Source of the DNA: Apilactobacillus micheneri
GTDB lineage: Bacteria; Bacillota; Bacilli; Lactobacillales; Lactobacillaceae
Assembly (NCBI RefSeq): GCF_002993975.1
Contig: NZ_POSO01000003.1
Coordinates: forward strand, 254,587 to 318,586
DNA: 64,000 nt
Direction of reading: 5' to 3'
Shown here: positions 56,520-64,000 of the stretch, piece after piece
How positions within the stretch are numbered: position 1 is the stretch's first letter
How the letters are laid out: each line of letters opens with the position of its first letter
Notes under the pieces: model-generated
The model's input: the letters and a program-made list of their open reading frames with translations, nothing else
The model's database searches: none
Told to the model about the DNA's origin: nothing
Position numbers and translations under genes: made by a program

Positions 56520-56999
56520 TTATTTTGGTAAATAAGAACTAAATTTAATTTGATTAATAGTTTCAGAATTCAATTCTACTTTATGTAACTTAACGTTTTT
56601 CATTTTAATTAACTCTTTCGCATATTCATCATTATGATAGTTCCTTAAATAATTAATCTTAACAATTCCAGCTTGTAACAAAGTTTTAGTGCATTGTAAG
56701 CATGGAAAATCAGTCACATAAATTTCAGCTCCATCAGTAGCTTCACCAAACTTTGCACATTGAGATATTGCATTCATTTCAGCATGAATCGTTCTAATAC
56801 AGTGTCCATCACGCATATAACATCCAACATCTATACAATGGTCATCACCTGAAACAGAACCATTATATCCACCAGCAATAATTCTACGATCCCTTACTAA
56901 AGTGGCACCAACTGACAATCGATTACAAGTACTTCTAGTTGATAATAAAACTGCCTGTAACATAAAATATTGATCCCAAGGAATTCTTTTTTTACTCAT
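56520..56999 (-). CDS. comEB: ComEB, dCMP deaminase family
   Basis: 159 residues. Zinc-dependent deaminase motifs are TIHAEMNAISQ (His72, Glu74) and DFPCLQCTKTL (Cys100, Cys103); an extra zinc site (CIDVGCYMRDGHC) is typical of this subfamily. It converts dCMP to dUMP or a related substrate; it is dispensable for transformation in Bacillus. The ATG has AGGGGTGA. It sits between comEA and comEC, and its TAA is in frame with comEC. Confidence 0.95.
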   Translation of the reverse strand: MSKKRIPWDQYFMLQAVLLSTRSTCNRLSVGATLVRDRRIIAGGYNGSVSGDDHCIDVGCYMRDGHCIRTIHAEMNAISQCAKFGEATDGAEIYVTDFPCLQCTKTLLQAGIVKINYLRNYHNDEYAKELIKMKNVKLHKVELNSETINQIKFSSYLPK

Positions 57000-57046
57000 T
57001 TTATGTTCACCCCTAAATAATTATTAATTATCATTATATCAAATAA

Positions 57047-57700
57047 TTATACTTCTAAATAATCTTTTAATTTTTCAAAAGTTTTATCACCAAACCCACT
57101 AATTTTCTTTAGCTCATCAATACTTTTAAAGCCATTATGTTGATTACGATAATCTATAATTTTATCAGCCTTTTTTTCACCAACACTGTCTAATTCTTGG
57201 AGCTTTTTATTATCTGATGTATTTAAATTAACTTTTTTAGAATTAGCAGTCGATACATCATTAGGTGAATCGGAAATGTCACCATTTGGACTTATTTTAT
57301 TTACAATAATAACCTGTTGATCATTTACTTTTTGAGATAGATTTACGCTTTTTTGATCTGCATGCTTTTTAAAACCACCAGCAGATTTAATAACATTGGT
57401 AACTCTATCAGCAGATTTAACCTTATAAACACCTGGATGTTTAACTTCTCCCTTCAAATCAACATAAATTTCACTATTAATATCATTATTCAAAGAACTG
57501 TTACTAGCATCAGATTTATTATTCTGCAAACTTAGTGAATTATTGTATGAAACCTTTTTATTACTTTTCTGTACATAAACTATAAAAGATAATCCTAAAG
57601 AAATTAATAACAATAATAAAACAATCATAATTTTATGAATATTATCATTTAAAATCTTCTTTATGTTAATAATTATGAATTCTAACTTCGTCTTATTCAC
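57047..57700 (-). CDS. comEA: Competence DNA receptor ComEA
   Basis: 217 residues from a GTG at 57698-57700, five bases after GGGAGG. An in-frame ATG at 57740-57742 lies in the preceding terminator. One membrane helix (about 23-45) anchors it outside. An SLBB domain (VDLKGEVKHPGVYKVKSADR) and a C-terminal helix-hairpin-helix pair (VNLNTSDNKKLQELDSVGEK, ISGFGDKTFEKLKDYL) follow. It binds double-stranded DNA and hands it to ComEC. It heads the comEA-comEB-comEC-holA cluster. Confidence 0.95.
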   Translation of the reverse strand: MNKTKLEFIIINIKKILNDNIHKIMIVLLLLLISLGLSFIVYVQKSNKKVSYNNSLSLQNNKSDASNSSLNNDINSEIYVDLKGEVKHPGVYKVKSADRVTNVIKSAGGFKKHADQKSVNLSQKVNDQQVIIVNKISPNGDISDSPNDVSTANSKKVNLNTSDNKKLQELDSVGEKKADKIIDYRNQHNGFKSIDELKKISGFGDKTFEKLKDYLEV

Positions 57701-57716
57701 CTTTTCCTCCCTTTCA

Positions 57717-57722
57717 ATTATA
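57717..57722 (-). promoter_or_regulatory. Possible -10 of comEA
   Basis: Minus strand TATAAT right after the upstream terminator. The -35 position (TTTTTG) is poor and lies in the terminator, so activation by a competence factor is plausible but not shown. Confidence 0.4.
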
Positions 57723-57725
57723 TAT

Positions 57726-57755
57726 ACGAAAAAAGAACACAAAAATGTGTTCTTT
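57726..57755 (-). terminator. Terminator after the SepM-like protease gene
   Basis: A 10-pair perfect stem (arms 57746-57755 and 57732-57741), 4-base loop, then six T. It overlaps the protease stop codon and separates the gene from comEA. Confidence 0.87.
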
Positions 57756-58800
57756 AAATATTATTTAATTTGTTTAATGCATCTTTAAAATTAGTTACTG
57801 GTATAACTTTCATATTAGGTGCATACTTTTTAGCGGTTTTAACTGCAGATTGATAATTGGACATATTGTTTTCTTCGAATTTCAAAATATCTTTAGTTGG
57901 TTTAACATAAGGTGCTAAGAAATATTTAGCTCCTGCATTCTTAGCAGCGATAATTTTTTTATCAATTCCACCAATTTCTCCAACATTTCCATTTTTATCA
58001 ATGGTTCCAGTACCAGCAATACTTTCCCCATGTCTAATATTTTTCCCAGTTAACTGTTCATATATCTGTAAAGAAAACATTAATCCGCCTGAAGGCCCCC
58101 CAACAGCACCTGGATTAATTTTAATTGGTATTTCTGGTTTAACTGAATCGTTATCAATTAAAATGATACCAATTCCAGGATGTTTTGATCCCATTAAATT
58201 AATTAATGGTTCTTTGGCATTCATTAGTTTTCCATCATGATTAAATTCAATACTAACGCGCTGACCAATTTTTTTATCATTAATATACTTTCTAAAATTA
58301 TAAGAACTACTAAATTTATGTCCATCAACACTAATAATTGTGTCACCAACAGATAGTTTATTCTTAAACTTAGATTTATCATCTATGTTCAAAACATATA
58401 TCCCGTTATACTTCATAGTTACTTTTTGATTGGCATAATGATAAGCATTATATATAGCTTCATTAATAGAATTCATCATGTAAAATGTTTGGACCTTCAT
58501 ATAAGTTTGATCATTTTCGCCATTGGTTATGTCATCAATATTTTCAATAGAATAATGAGGATTGATTTTAGCATAAAGGTAACTAGCAGGAGATGCTTTA
58601 GATTCTCTAACTGTAGTCAACATAAATTTACCTTTATTTTTATCATAATGATGATCAACATTAACAATCGGTTTTAAATTTATAGCGTCTCCTGGACCTT
58701 CTATATATTTAGGTAAGAATGGAGTAAACATTACTATTATTCCTAAAATTAATACGATGGAAAATATTAATATATTTCTGTTGTTTCTATTTTTAAACAA
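57754..58800 (-). CDS. PDZ and Lon-type serine protease (SepM/YlbL family)
   Basis: 348 residues. An N-terminal membrane anchor (9-29) is followed by a PDZ domain (about 125-195, LSVGDTIISVDGHKF). A Lon-type catalytic domain carries Ser237 in GAVGGPSGGLMFSL and a lysine at 281-282 in GEIGGIDKKIIAAK. In streptococci SepM trims the competence pheromone outside the cell; YlbL is the Bacillus relative. TTG (58798-58800) abuts the coaD stop. The position beside coaD and comEA matches Bacillus. A pheromone role here is not shown. Confidence 0.92.
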   Translation of the reverse strand: MFKNRNNRNILIFSIVLILGIIVMFTPFLPKYIEGPGDAINLKPIVNVDHHYDKNKGKFMLTTVRESKASPASYLYAKINPHYSIENIDDITNGENDQTYMKVQTFYMMNSINEAIYNAYHYANQKVTMKYNGIYVLNIDDKSKFKNKLSVGDTIISVDGHKFSSSYNFRKYINDKKIGQRVSIEFNHDGKLMNAKEPLINLMGSKHPGIGIILIDNDSVKPEIPIKINPGAVGGPSGGLMFSLQIYEQLTGKNIRHGESIAGTGTIDKNGNVGEIGGIDKKIIAAKNAGAKYFLAPYVKPTKDILKFEENNMSNYQSAVKTAKKYAPNMKVIPVTNFKDALNKLNNI

Positions 58801-59277
58801 TTATTTCATTTTCTCCTTCAAACTTTTTTCTACATTACTAGGGACATAATTAGATATATCACCATTAAAATAACAAATTTCTTTAATCAAGCTTGAAGAC
58901 ACCGCTTGAAATGAAGGCTTTGCAATTAAAAACATTGTTTCAATGGAATTATCTAAATTATGATTCATATTTGAAATTGCATTTTCAGAGTCAAAATCTT
59001 TAACATTTCTTAAACCACGAATAATTACACTTGCCGAAACTCGTTTGGCAAAATCAACCATCAATCCATCAGCTATCATTACTTCAACATTATCTATCTT
59101 ATCAACATTATCTTTTACCATTTTCATTCTTTCATCTAGAGAAAACAATCCATTTTTACTAGTGTTTTTTCCAACAGTAACAATAAGTTTGTCAAAATTT
59201 TTACTAGCTCGCTTAATTAAATCCAAATGCCCATTGGTAATTGGATCAAAGCTACCTGGAAAAATAGCAATTGTCAT
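58801..59277 (-). CDS. coaD: Phosphopantetheine adenylyltransferase
   Basis: 158 residues from the ATG at 59275-59277, behind GGGGTGAT. Four codons upstream is another ATG, without a site. The nucleotidyltransferase motif is AIFPGSFDPITNGHLDLIKR, and VIIRGLRNVKDFDSE plus AVSSSLIKEI complete the active site. It makes dephospho-CoA. It lies between rsmD and the protease gene, as in Bacillus. Confidence 0.97.
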   Translation of the reverse strand: MTIAIFPGSFDPITNGHLDLIKRASKNFDKLIVTVGKNTSKNGLFSLDERMKMVKDNVDKIDNVEVMIADGLMVDFAKRVSASVIIRGLRNVKDFDSENAISNMNHNLDNSIETMFLIAKPSFQAVSSSLIKEICYFNGDISNYVPSNVEKSLKEKMK

Positions 59278-59285
59278 AACATTAA

Positions 59286-59840
59286 TCACCCCTGTAATTT
59301 ATATATAGAAATAATTGTAATTCCATATTGTTTTTGCTGAGATAAGCGATAATGATTAACATCATCAATTAAAGAAACATTATCATCGGTTTCACAAATA
59401 ACCATACCATTTTCATTAAGTAATTTTAATTCATATATTTCTTGCAATTGTTTTATCATTTTCTGATCCTTATATGGTGGGTCAAGAAATATAATATCAA
59501 ATTTTTCATTTTGATTTGATAATGATTGCAATGCATTTTCAGCATTCATTTTTAACACATTGAATGACTGATCTTGTTTTGTAATATTAACATTTTCATT
59601 AATGGTTTTAATAGCAGCATATTGTTTATCAACCAAAGTAGCTTTATCGAATCCTCTTGAAACTGCTTCTATAGCAACAGCACCAGAACCCGCAAACAAA
59701 TCTAAGAAGTTACCACCATTAAAATAAGGACCTATCATATTAAATAATGATTCTTTAACCTTGTCAGTAGTAGGTCTCGTTTTATTACCAGGAACTGATT
59801 TTAAATTTCTACTACCAAATTTTCCAGATATAACACGCAA
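59286..59840 (-). CDS. rsmD: 16S rRNA guanine(966)-N2-methyltransferase RsmD
   Basis: 184 residues. The RsmD opening MRVISGKFGSRNLKSVPGNK is followed by FLDLFAGSGAVAIEAVSRG (SAM site) and IIFLDPPYKDQ (catalytic DPPY). The start is TTG (59838-59840), nine bases after AAAGGAG; that site lies in the palindrome AAAAGGAGTCCTTTT. It is next to coaD as in most Firmicutes. Confidence 0.95.
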   Translation of the reverse strand: MRVISGKFGSRNLKSVPGNKTRPTTDKVKESLFNMIGPYFNGGNFLDLFAGSGAVAIEAVSRGFDKATLVDKQYAAIKTINENVNITKQDQSFNVLKMNAENALQSLSNQNEKFDIIFLDPPYKDQKMIKQLQEIYELKLLNENGMVICETDDNVSLIDDVNHYRLSQQKQYGITIISIYKLQG

Positions 59841-59857
59841 TTAAAAGGACTCCTTTT

Positions 59858-60136
59858 TTAATATTCCTCATCATCTTTTTGTTCATCAATATCTTCTTTT
59901 TGAGATAATTGATTATACAGATTGATATATGGAGAATCTACAACTGATTTAACTATCCTTAATTTTTTAAGCTTTTCTTTAACCATATTAAAATTTGAGG
60001 AATTAACATACATAACTAAATAATGCATTTTATATGATACATAATAAATCAGTCCATATTTTTTAAGTTGTCTAATTTGTTTTGTTGAATAAACATAAAC
60101 AATTAATGATTTTCTTTCTTCCAAAATATTATCCAA
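59858..60136 (-). CDS. ylbG: YlbG family (DUF2129) protein
   Basis: 92 residues. The family core is RKSLIVYVYSTKQIRQLKKY, then GLIYYVSYKMHYLVMYV and SVVDSPYINLYNQL. It ends with an acidic tail. Function is unknown; the gene lies before rsmD in Bacillus as here. The start is a TTG (60134-60136) after GGTGGTGA. It is probably cotranscribed with ftsW. Confidence 0.88.
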   Translation of the reverse strand: MDNILEERKSLIVYVYSTKQIRQLKKYGLIYYVSYKMHYLVMYVNSSNFNMVKEKLKKLRIVKSVVDSPYINLYNQLSQKEDIDEQKDDEEY

Positions 60137-60160
60137 GACAAATCACCACCCATTAAATAT

Positions 60161-61333
60161 TTATAAGTTAGGTCTTGTTTTCTTCTGCTTTGAACTAATG
60201 ACAAGTACCATTCCTATACAAAGTGCTAATGTAACCATACTTGATCCTCCATAACTAATAAATGGAAAAGTAACACCAGTAATTGGTAACATTCCGGTTA
60301 CACCACCAACATTAACAAAAGCTTGAACAGTTAAATAAGAAGCAAGTCCATAGCATATTAATGAATCGTAAGTATTATGAGACCTAATGCCCAGTTGGAA
60401 ACATCTAACTATAATCACTAACAATAAAAACAAAATAAATAATACGCCAACTAAGCCTAATTCTTCTGAAATTATTGACATAATAAAATCAGTATTAGGT
60501 TCAGGCAAATAACCTGTCTTTTGGATACTATTACCTAAGCCAACACCAAAAATTCCACCATTACTTAATGCATAATATGAATTCACCAACTGAGCACCAC
60601 TACCCTGGGTAAATTTAAAGGGATTAGTAAAAGTTATAATTCTTTGTAGTTGATAGTTATCAGTACCATTTCTAAATATAAAAGCTAATATTCTAACAAT
60701 GATATAAGAAAATACAAAGGATAGAGATAATAGCAAAGATGCTCCTCGCCAATTTACTCCACTAGAAAGTAATAATATAAACAATATCGTAAAACAAATA
60801 ATGGTTCCACCAAGATCAGGCTGTATAACAACTAACAAAAGTAAAATCATAGTAGTAATAACTTGTCCTCTCATTATTGGCCACCAATGATTTTCTAGAT
60901 ACGGCTCTTTCTTTGTAATAAATGAAGCAAATCTTAATATTATATATATTTTTACAACTTCAGCAGGTTGAATATGTATAGGACCTAAATCAATCCAACC
61001 AGCAGCACCATTAATACTGTGTCCAAAAAATTTCAGATAAATAAGTGATATAAAAAGTAAACATAAAAATATTCCTAAGAATTTAGGATTCCTTACAATT
61101 TTATTATTACCCATTAAGCAAAATAATATTAGAATCAAACTAACAATTACATACATACCTTGCTTAATCAAATATCCCGTAGGAGAACCACCATTTTGGG
61201 TTGCAATATTTGAGCTTGAAGAATATACCATAATAATTCCAATAAATGATAGTAAAATATATGGAACAAAAATATAGTAATCCATCGTCGATAAACTAAT
61301 TCTCAAGTTCGACATATGTCGTTTAAAAAACAT
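60161..61333 (-). CDS. ftsW: SEDS-family peptidoglycan glycosyltransferase FtsW
   Basis: 390 residues with about ten membrane helices. Family blocks are VYSSSSNIATQNGGSPTGYL, GAAGWIDLGPIHIQPAEVVK and the C-terminal LPITGVTFPFISYGGSSMV. It polymerises glycan strands from lipid II at the division septum. Its place between typA and ylbG-rsmD-coaD matches Bacillus ftsW, favouring FtsW over RodA. The ATG follows TTGGAGA, and an extended -10 promoter lies upstream. Confidence 0.93.
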   Translation of the reverse strand: MFFKRHMSNLRISLSTMDYYIFVPYILLSFIGIIMVYSSSSNIATQNGGSPTGYLIKQGMYVIVSLILILFCLMGNNKIVRNPKFLGIFLCLLFISLIYLKFFGHSINGAAGWIDLGPIHIQPAEVVKIYIILRFASFITKKEPYLENHWWPIMRGQVITTMILLLLVVIQPDLGGTIICFTILFILLLSSGVNWRGASLLLSLSFVFSYIIVRILAFIFRNGTDNYQLQRIITFTNPFKFTQGSGAQLVNSYYALSNGGIFGVGLGNSIQKTGYLPEPNTDFIMSIISEELGLVGVLFILFLLLVIIVRCFQLGIRSHNTYDSLICYGLASYLTVQAFVNVGGVTGMLPITGVTFPFISYGGSSMVTLALCIGMVLVISSKQKKTRPNL

Positions 61334-61368
61334 AAATACATCTCCAAAAATTTACTAATATTAATCAT

Positions 61369-61377
61369 ATTATAGCA
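61369..61377 (-). promoter_or_regulatory. Extended -10 promoter of ftsW
   Basis: Minus strand TGC followed by TATAAT (61369-61374), 35 bases before the ATG and just after the typA terminator. The -35 is weak. Confidence 0.7.
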
Positions 61378-61404
61378 TAGTAAACATATTGCATTTAATA
61401 ATAA

Positions 61405-61437
61405 ACAAAAAAAGAGTGAGCTTATCGCTCACTCTTT
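61405..61437 (-). terminator. Terminator after typA
   Basis: An 11-pair perfect stem (arms 61427-61437 and 61411-61421), 5-base loop, then seven T on the minus strand. Confidence 0.93.
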
Positions 61438-61446
61438 AAAATATTT

Positions 61447-63285
61447 TTAATTGTTATGACGATTACGTTTTGATTGTTTTTCACGTTCATTAGTATTTAG
61501 AATACTCTTTCTTAAACGAACATTTTCAGGTGTAACTTCACAAAGTTCATCTTCATTTAAGAATTCTAGAGATTCTTCTAGAGTTAAATGTTGTGGTTCA
61601 TTAATCTTAGAAGTGTCATCTGAACCAGCAGCACGAACGTTGGTTTGTTTCTTACCCTTAGTGATATTAACTGAAATATCATTGTCACGACTGTTTTTAC
61701 CAACAATCATACCTTCATATACTTCAGTACCTGGATCAACAAAGATAGTACCACGATCTTCAATACCCATTGTAGCATAGGTTGTAGTCTTACCCTTATT
61801 AATTGAAACTAAAGCACCATTTCTTCTACCTGGGTTCCAGTTCTTAACAACTGGCAAGTATTTTTCAAAGGTATGGTTCATAATTCCATATCCACGAGTA
61901 AGTGATAAGAATTCAGCTGAGTAACCAATCAATCCACGAGAAGGAGCTAGGAATGTCAAACGAGTTTGACCATTACCAACATTTTCCATGTTTTGCATAT
62001 TACCTTTTCTTTCAGATAATGTTTGAATGATTGAACCTGAGTATTCTTCTGGAGTATCAATTTGAACTGATTCGAATGGTTCACATTTTTCGCCATCAAT
62101 TTCACGGATAATAACTTGTGGACGTGAAACTTGTAGTTCATAGCCTTCACGACGTAAGTTTTCAATTAAAATTGATAAATGTAATTCACCACGACCAGAA
62201 ACTGTCCATGAACCTGGATCATCAGTTTCATCAACACGTAATGAAACATCGGTATGCAATTCACGTTCTAGTCTATCAATTAATTGACGAGCAGTAACAA
62301 ATTTACCTTCTTGTCCAGCAAATGGTGAAGTATTTGTACCAAAAGTCATTTGTAATGTTGGCTTATCAATTCTTAAAATTGGTAATGCTTCTTTAGCAGA
62401 AGGATCAACAACAGTTTCACCAACATTAATATCTTCCATACCAGAGATAGCAATTAAATCTCCAGCTTTTGCTTCATTAATGTCTAATTTCTTAAGACCA
62501 AAGAATCCCATAAGTTTAGTAACACGGAAATCTTGAGTTGAACCATCAAGTTTCATAACAGTAACACTGTCACCTACTTTAATAGTTCCACGGAAAATAC
62601 GACCAATTCCAATACGGCCAACGAAATCATCATAATCAAGCATTGCAACTTGGAATTGTAATGGTTCATCTGAATTATCGATAGGTGCTGGAATAGCATC
62701 AACAATAGTATCGAAAACAGGTTTCATAGTGTGTTCTTGAGTTGATAAATCATCATCATAACTTGAAGTTCCGTTCATAGCTGAAGTGTAAATAATAGGG
62801 AAATCTAGTTGTTCTTCATCAGCACCTAATTCAATAAATAAATCAAGAACTTCATCAACAACTTCACTAGGACGTGAGCCAGGACGATCAACCTTATTAA
62901 TAACTACAACTGGTGTTAAATGTTGTTCTAGAGCTTTTTTCAAAACAAAACGAGTTTGAGGCATAGTACCTTCAAAAGCATCAACAACTAATAATACACC
63001 ATCAACCATTCGCATGATACGTTCAACTTCTCCACCGAAGTCAGCATGTCCTGGAGTATCCAAAATATTAATTTGTTTATCTCCATATCTAACAGCAGTA
63101 TTCTTTGAAAGAATTGTAATACCACGTTCACGTTCGATATCATTTGTATCCATGGCACGATCTTCAATTTGAACGTGTTCATCTAAAGTATCTGATTGTT
63201 TTAGTAATTCGTTAACCAAAGTTGTTTTACCGTGGTCAACGTGGGCAATAATAGCAATATTTCTAATATCGTCTCTTGTCTTCAT
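61447..63285 (-). CDS. typA: Ribosome-associated GTPase TypA/BipA
   Basis: 612 residues. G motifs are [39 protein letters not shown] and [15 protein letters not shown]-like domains II, III and V and the BipA C-terminal domain ([20 protein letters not shown]) are complete. It acts in 50S assembly at low temperature and under stress. The ATG follows AAAGGAAGG. It is adjacent to ftsW as in Bacillus. Confidence 0.97.
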   Translation of the reverse strand: MKTRDDIRNIAIIAHVDHGKTTLVNELLKQSDTLDEHVQIEDRAMDTNDIERERGITILSKNTAVRYGDKQINILDTPGHADFGGEVERIMRMVDGVLLVVDAFEGTMPQTRFVLKKALEQHLTPVVVINKVDRPGSRPSEVVDEVLDLFIELGADEEQLDFPIIYTSAMNGTSSYDDDLSTQEHTMKPVFDTIVDAIPAPIDNSDEPLQFQVAMLDYDDFVGRIGIGRIFRGTIKVGDSVTVMKLDGSTQDFRVTKLMGFFGLKKLDINEAKAGDLIAISGMEDINVGETVVDPSAKEALPILRIDKPTLQMTFGTNTSPFAGQEGKFVTARQLIDRLERELHTDVSLRVDETDDPGSWTVSGRGELHLSILIENLRREGYELQVSRPQVIIREIDGEKCEPFESVQIDTPEEYSGSIIQTLSERKGNMQNMENVGNGQTRLTFLAPSRGLIGYSAEFLSLTRGYGIMNHTFEKYLPVVKNWNPGRRNGALVSINKGKTTTYATMGIEDRGTIFVDPGTEVYEGMIVGKNSRDNDISVNITKGKKQTNVRAAGSDDTSKINEPQHLTLEESLEFLNEDELCEVTPENVRLRKSILNTNEREKQSKRNRHNN

Positions 63286-63374
63286 ATGTTTACCTTCCTT
63301 TCGAAGTATCCACTTATCTCTTACTTAGCAACTCGGACCAAGTTATTAATTTATATAAATTTACACATAAGGCA

Positions 63375-64000
63375 TTACTTTACTAAATCAAGTATTTCCT
63401 TATGTGCAATCTTCGTCGCTACCAATACAGTTTCTGATGATACCATATCGAGCTTATTCCCGTCAATAGTGGTAACAGTGAGACCTAAGCTTTCACACAT
63501 TACTCTACCGGCAGCAATATCCCATGGCTTTAAATGGGAAATATATCCAACTAATTCCCCCTTTATAACAGATATTAATTGAATTCCTGCGCTACCATAT
63601 ATTCTAACTCCTTCGCTTTGTTTAGCGATTGTTTGCATATTATATGCATTTTCAATTAATAATGGTGCACTCATCCCCATAAGTCCATAATCAAGATGAA
63701 TATCATCTGGTTTATTCAATAGCTCATTATTTCTGTAAACTTTTCCAAATATACCATGATATAAATCATTATTAACAACGTCTAAGATATATCCTAATAC
63801 GCCTTTTCCATCCACATACAATGAAACCATTATCGCAAAATAATTTCGTTCTTTAACAAAATTCATAGTTCCATCAATAGGATCTATTATCCAAACATGT
63901 CCTTCCATTGAATTAAATTTGTCACCAAATCCTTCTTCTCCAAGGATTTTGGAATTAGGATCATTTTCTCTAATTTTTCTTACAAAAAATTGTTCATTAT
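63375..64000 (-). CDS. Inositol monophosphatase family protein, N-terminus cut by window edge
   Basis: 208 full codons are visible; the frame is open to base 64000, so the start lies outside. KILGEEGFGD provides the first metal-binding glutamate, WIIDPIDGTMNFVK the DPxDGT motif, and LKPWDIAAGRVMCESLGL the final WDxAAG motif. It may dephosphorylate inositol phosphate or, as in some relatives, NADP or sugar phosphates; substrate unknown. The methionine at 63906-63908 is internal, not the start. In Bacillus a suhB-type gene (yktC) is also close to typA. Confidence 0.9.
   Translation of the reverse strand, partial: NEQFFVRKIRENDPNSKILGEEGFGDKFNSMEGHVWIIDPIDGTMNFVKERNYFAIMVSLYVDGKGVLGYILDVVNNDLYHGIFGKVYRNNELLNKPDDIHLDYGLMGMSAPLLIENAYNMQTIAKQSEGVRIYGSAGIQLISVIKGELVGYISHLKPWDIAAGRVMCESLGLTVTTIDGNKLDMVSSETVLVATKIAHKEILDLVK

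Noticed and set aside
1-64000. Defence island, prophage, insertion sequence, toxin-antitoxin pair or biosynthetic cluster
   Set aside because: All recognised genes are housekeeping or common accessory genes. No transposase, integrase, phage structural, restriction or synthase genes were found.

Overview
The window reads as ordinary core chromosome of a very AT-rich, low-GC Gram-positive bacterium, almost certainly a member of the Lactobacillaceae. The support is direct: PolC-type replicase, the hrcA-grpE-dnaK-dnaJ order with a CIRCE element, a PyrR attenuator, a CGAAC-type SOS box at lexA, mevalonate-pathway HMG-CoA synthase, RNase J2, YlxR/YlxQ, and the comEA-comEB-comEC-holA cluster. No genus is claimed. 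Nearly everything is on the minus strand, so genes are transcribed from high to low coordinates. The only plus-strand genes are plsC, lexA, a 46-codon ORF and rpsT. Both ends of the window cut a gene: a family 2 glycosyltransferase on the left and an inositol-monophosphatase family gene on the right.

Layout, left to right. 1-3.98 kb: glycosyltransferase fragment, then uracil permease behind a complete PyrR attenuator. 4-10.8 kb: lepA with its own promoter, and the CIRCE-controlled hrcA-grpE-dnaK-dnaJ operon. 10.8-17.7 kb: ribF-truB and the translation/transcription operon rimP-nusA-ylxR-ylxQ-infB-rbfA. 17.7-30.5 kb: polC, proS, rseP, cdsA, uppS, an SseB-like gene, frr, pyrH, tsf and rpsB with a structured leader. 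30.5-37 kb: a more variable stretch holding a GIY-YIG protein, trmN6, plsC, yneF, ynzC, lexA, a nucleoside deoxyribosyltransferase, mvaS, an unidentified 80-residue protein, a secreted GH20-type glycosidase and tRNA-Ser(CGA). 37-49.5 kb: apt, recJ, rnz, obgE, uvrC, a MazG-like protein, engB, clpX, tig, tuf. 49.5-53.3 kb: a helical-repeat hypothetical, RNase J2, rpsO and rpsT. 53.3-64 kb: holA, comEC, comEB, comEA, a SepM/YlbL-type protease, coaD, rsmD, ylbG, ftsW, typA and the suhB-like fragment.

The genes form coherent modules. These are protein folding (DnaK system, ClpX, trigger factor), translation (IF-2, EF-Tu, EF-Ts, EF4, BipA, RRF, S2, S15, S20), RNA maturation (RbfA, RimP, TruB, RsmD, RNase Z, RNase J2), envelope lipid and division (UppS, CdsA, RseP, FtsW, PlsC), DNA replication and repair (PolC, HolA, RecJ, UvrC, LexA) and DNA uptake (ComEA/EC). 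Most units are separated by clear intrinsic terminators, several of them bidirectional, and many units have a recognisable sigma-A promoter.

No stretch over about 300 bases lacks a gene. No rRNA, CRISPR array, insertion sequence, prophage or integron was seen. I found no convincing new multi-gene system. The most interesting signals are regulatory or degenerate-family ones: a CIRCE element with a tandemly duplicated half-site, a terminator-like hairpin between the rimP-nusA promoter and its first gene, a closed multi-part rpsB leader, an RNase J2 that has lost most of its metal ligands, comEB and comEC in one frame separated by a single stop, a 20-base perfect dyad at the -35 position of the GH20 gene, and small unassigned genes at 35.3, 44.2 and 49.6 kb.
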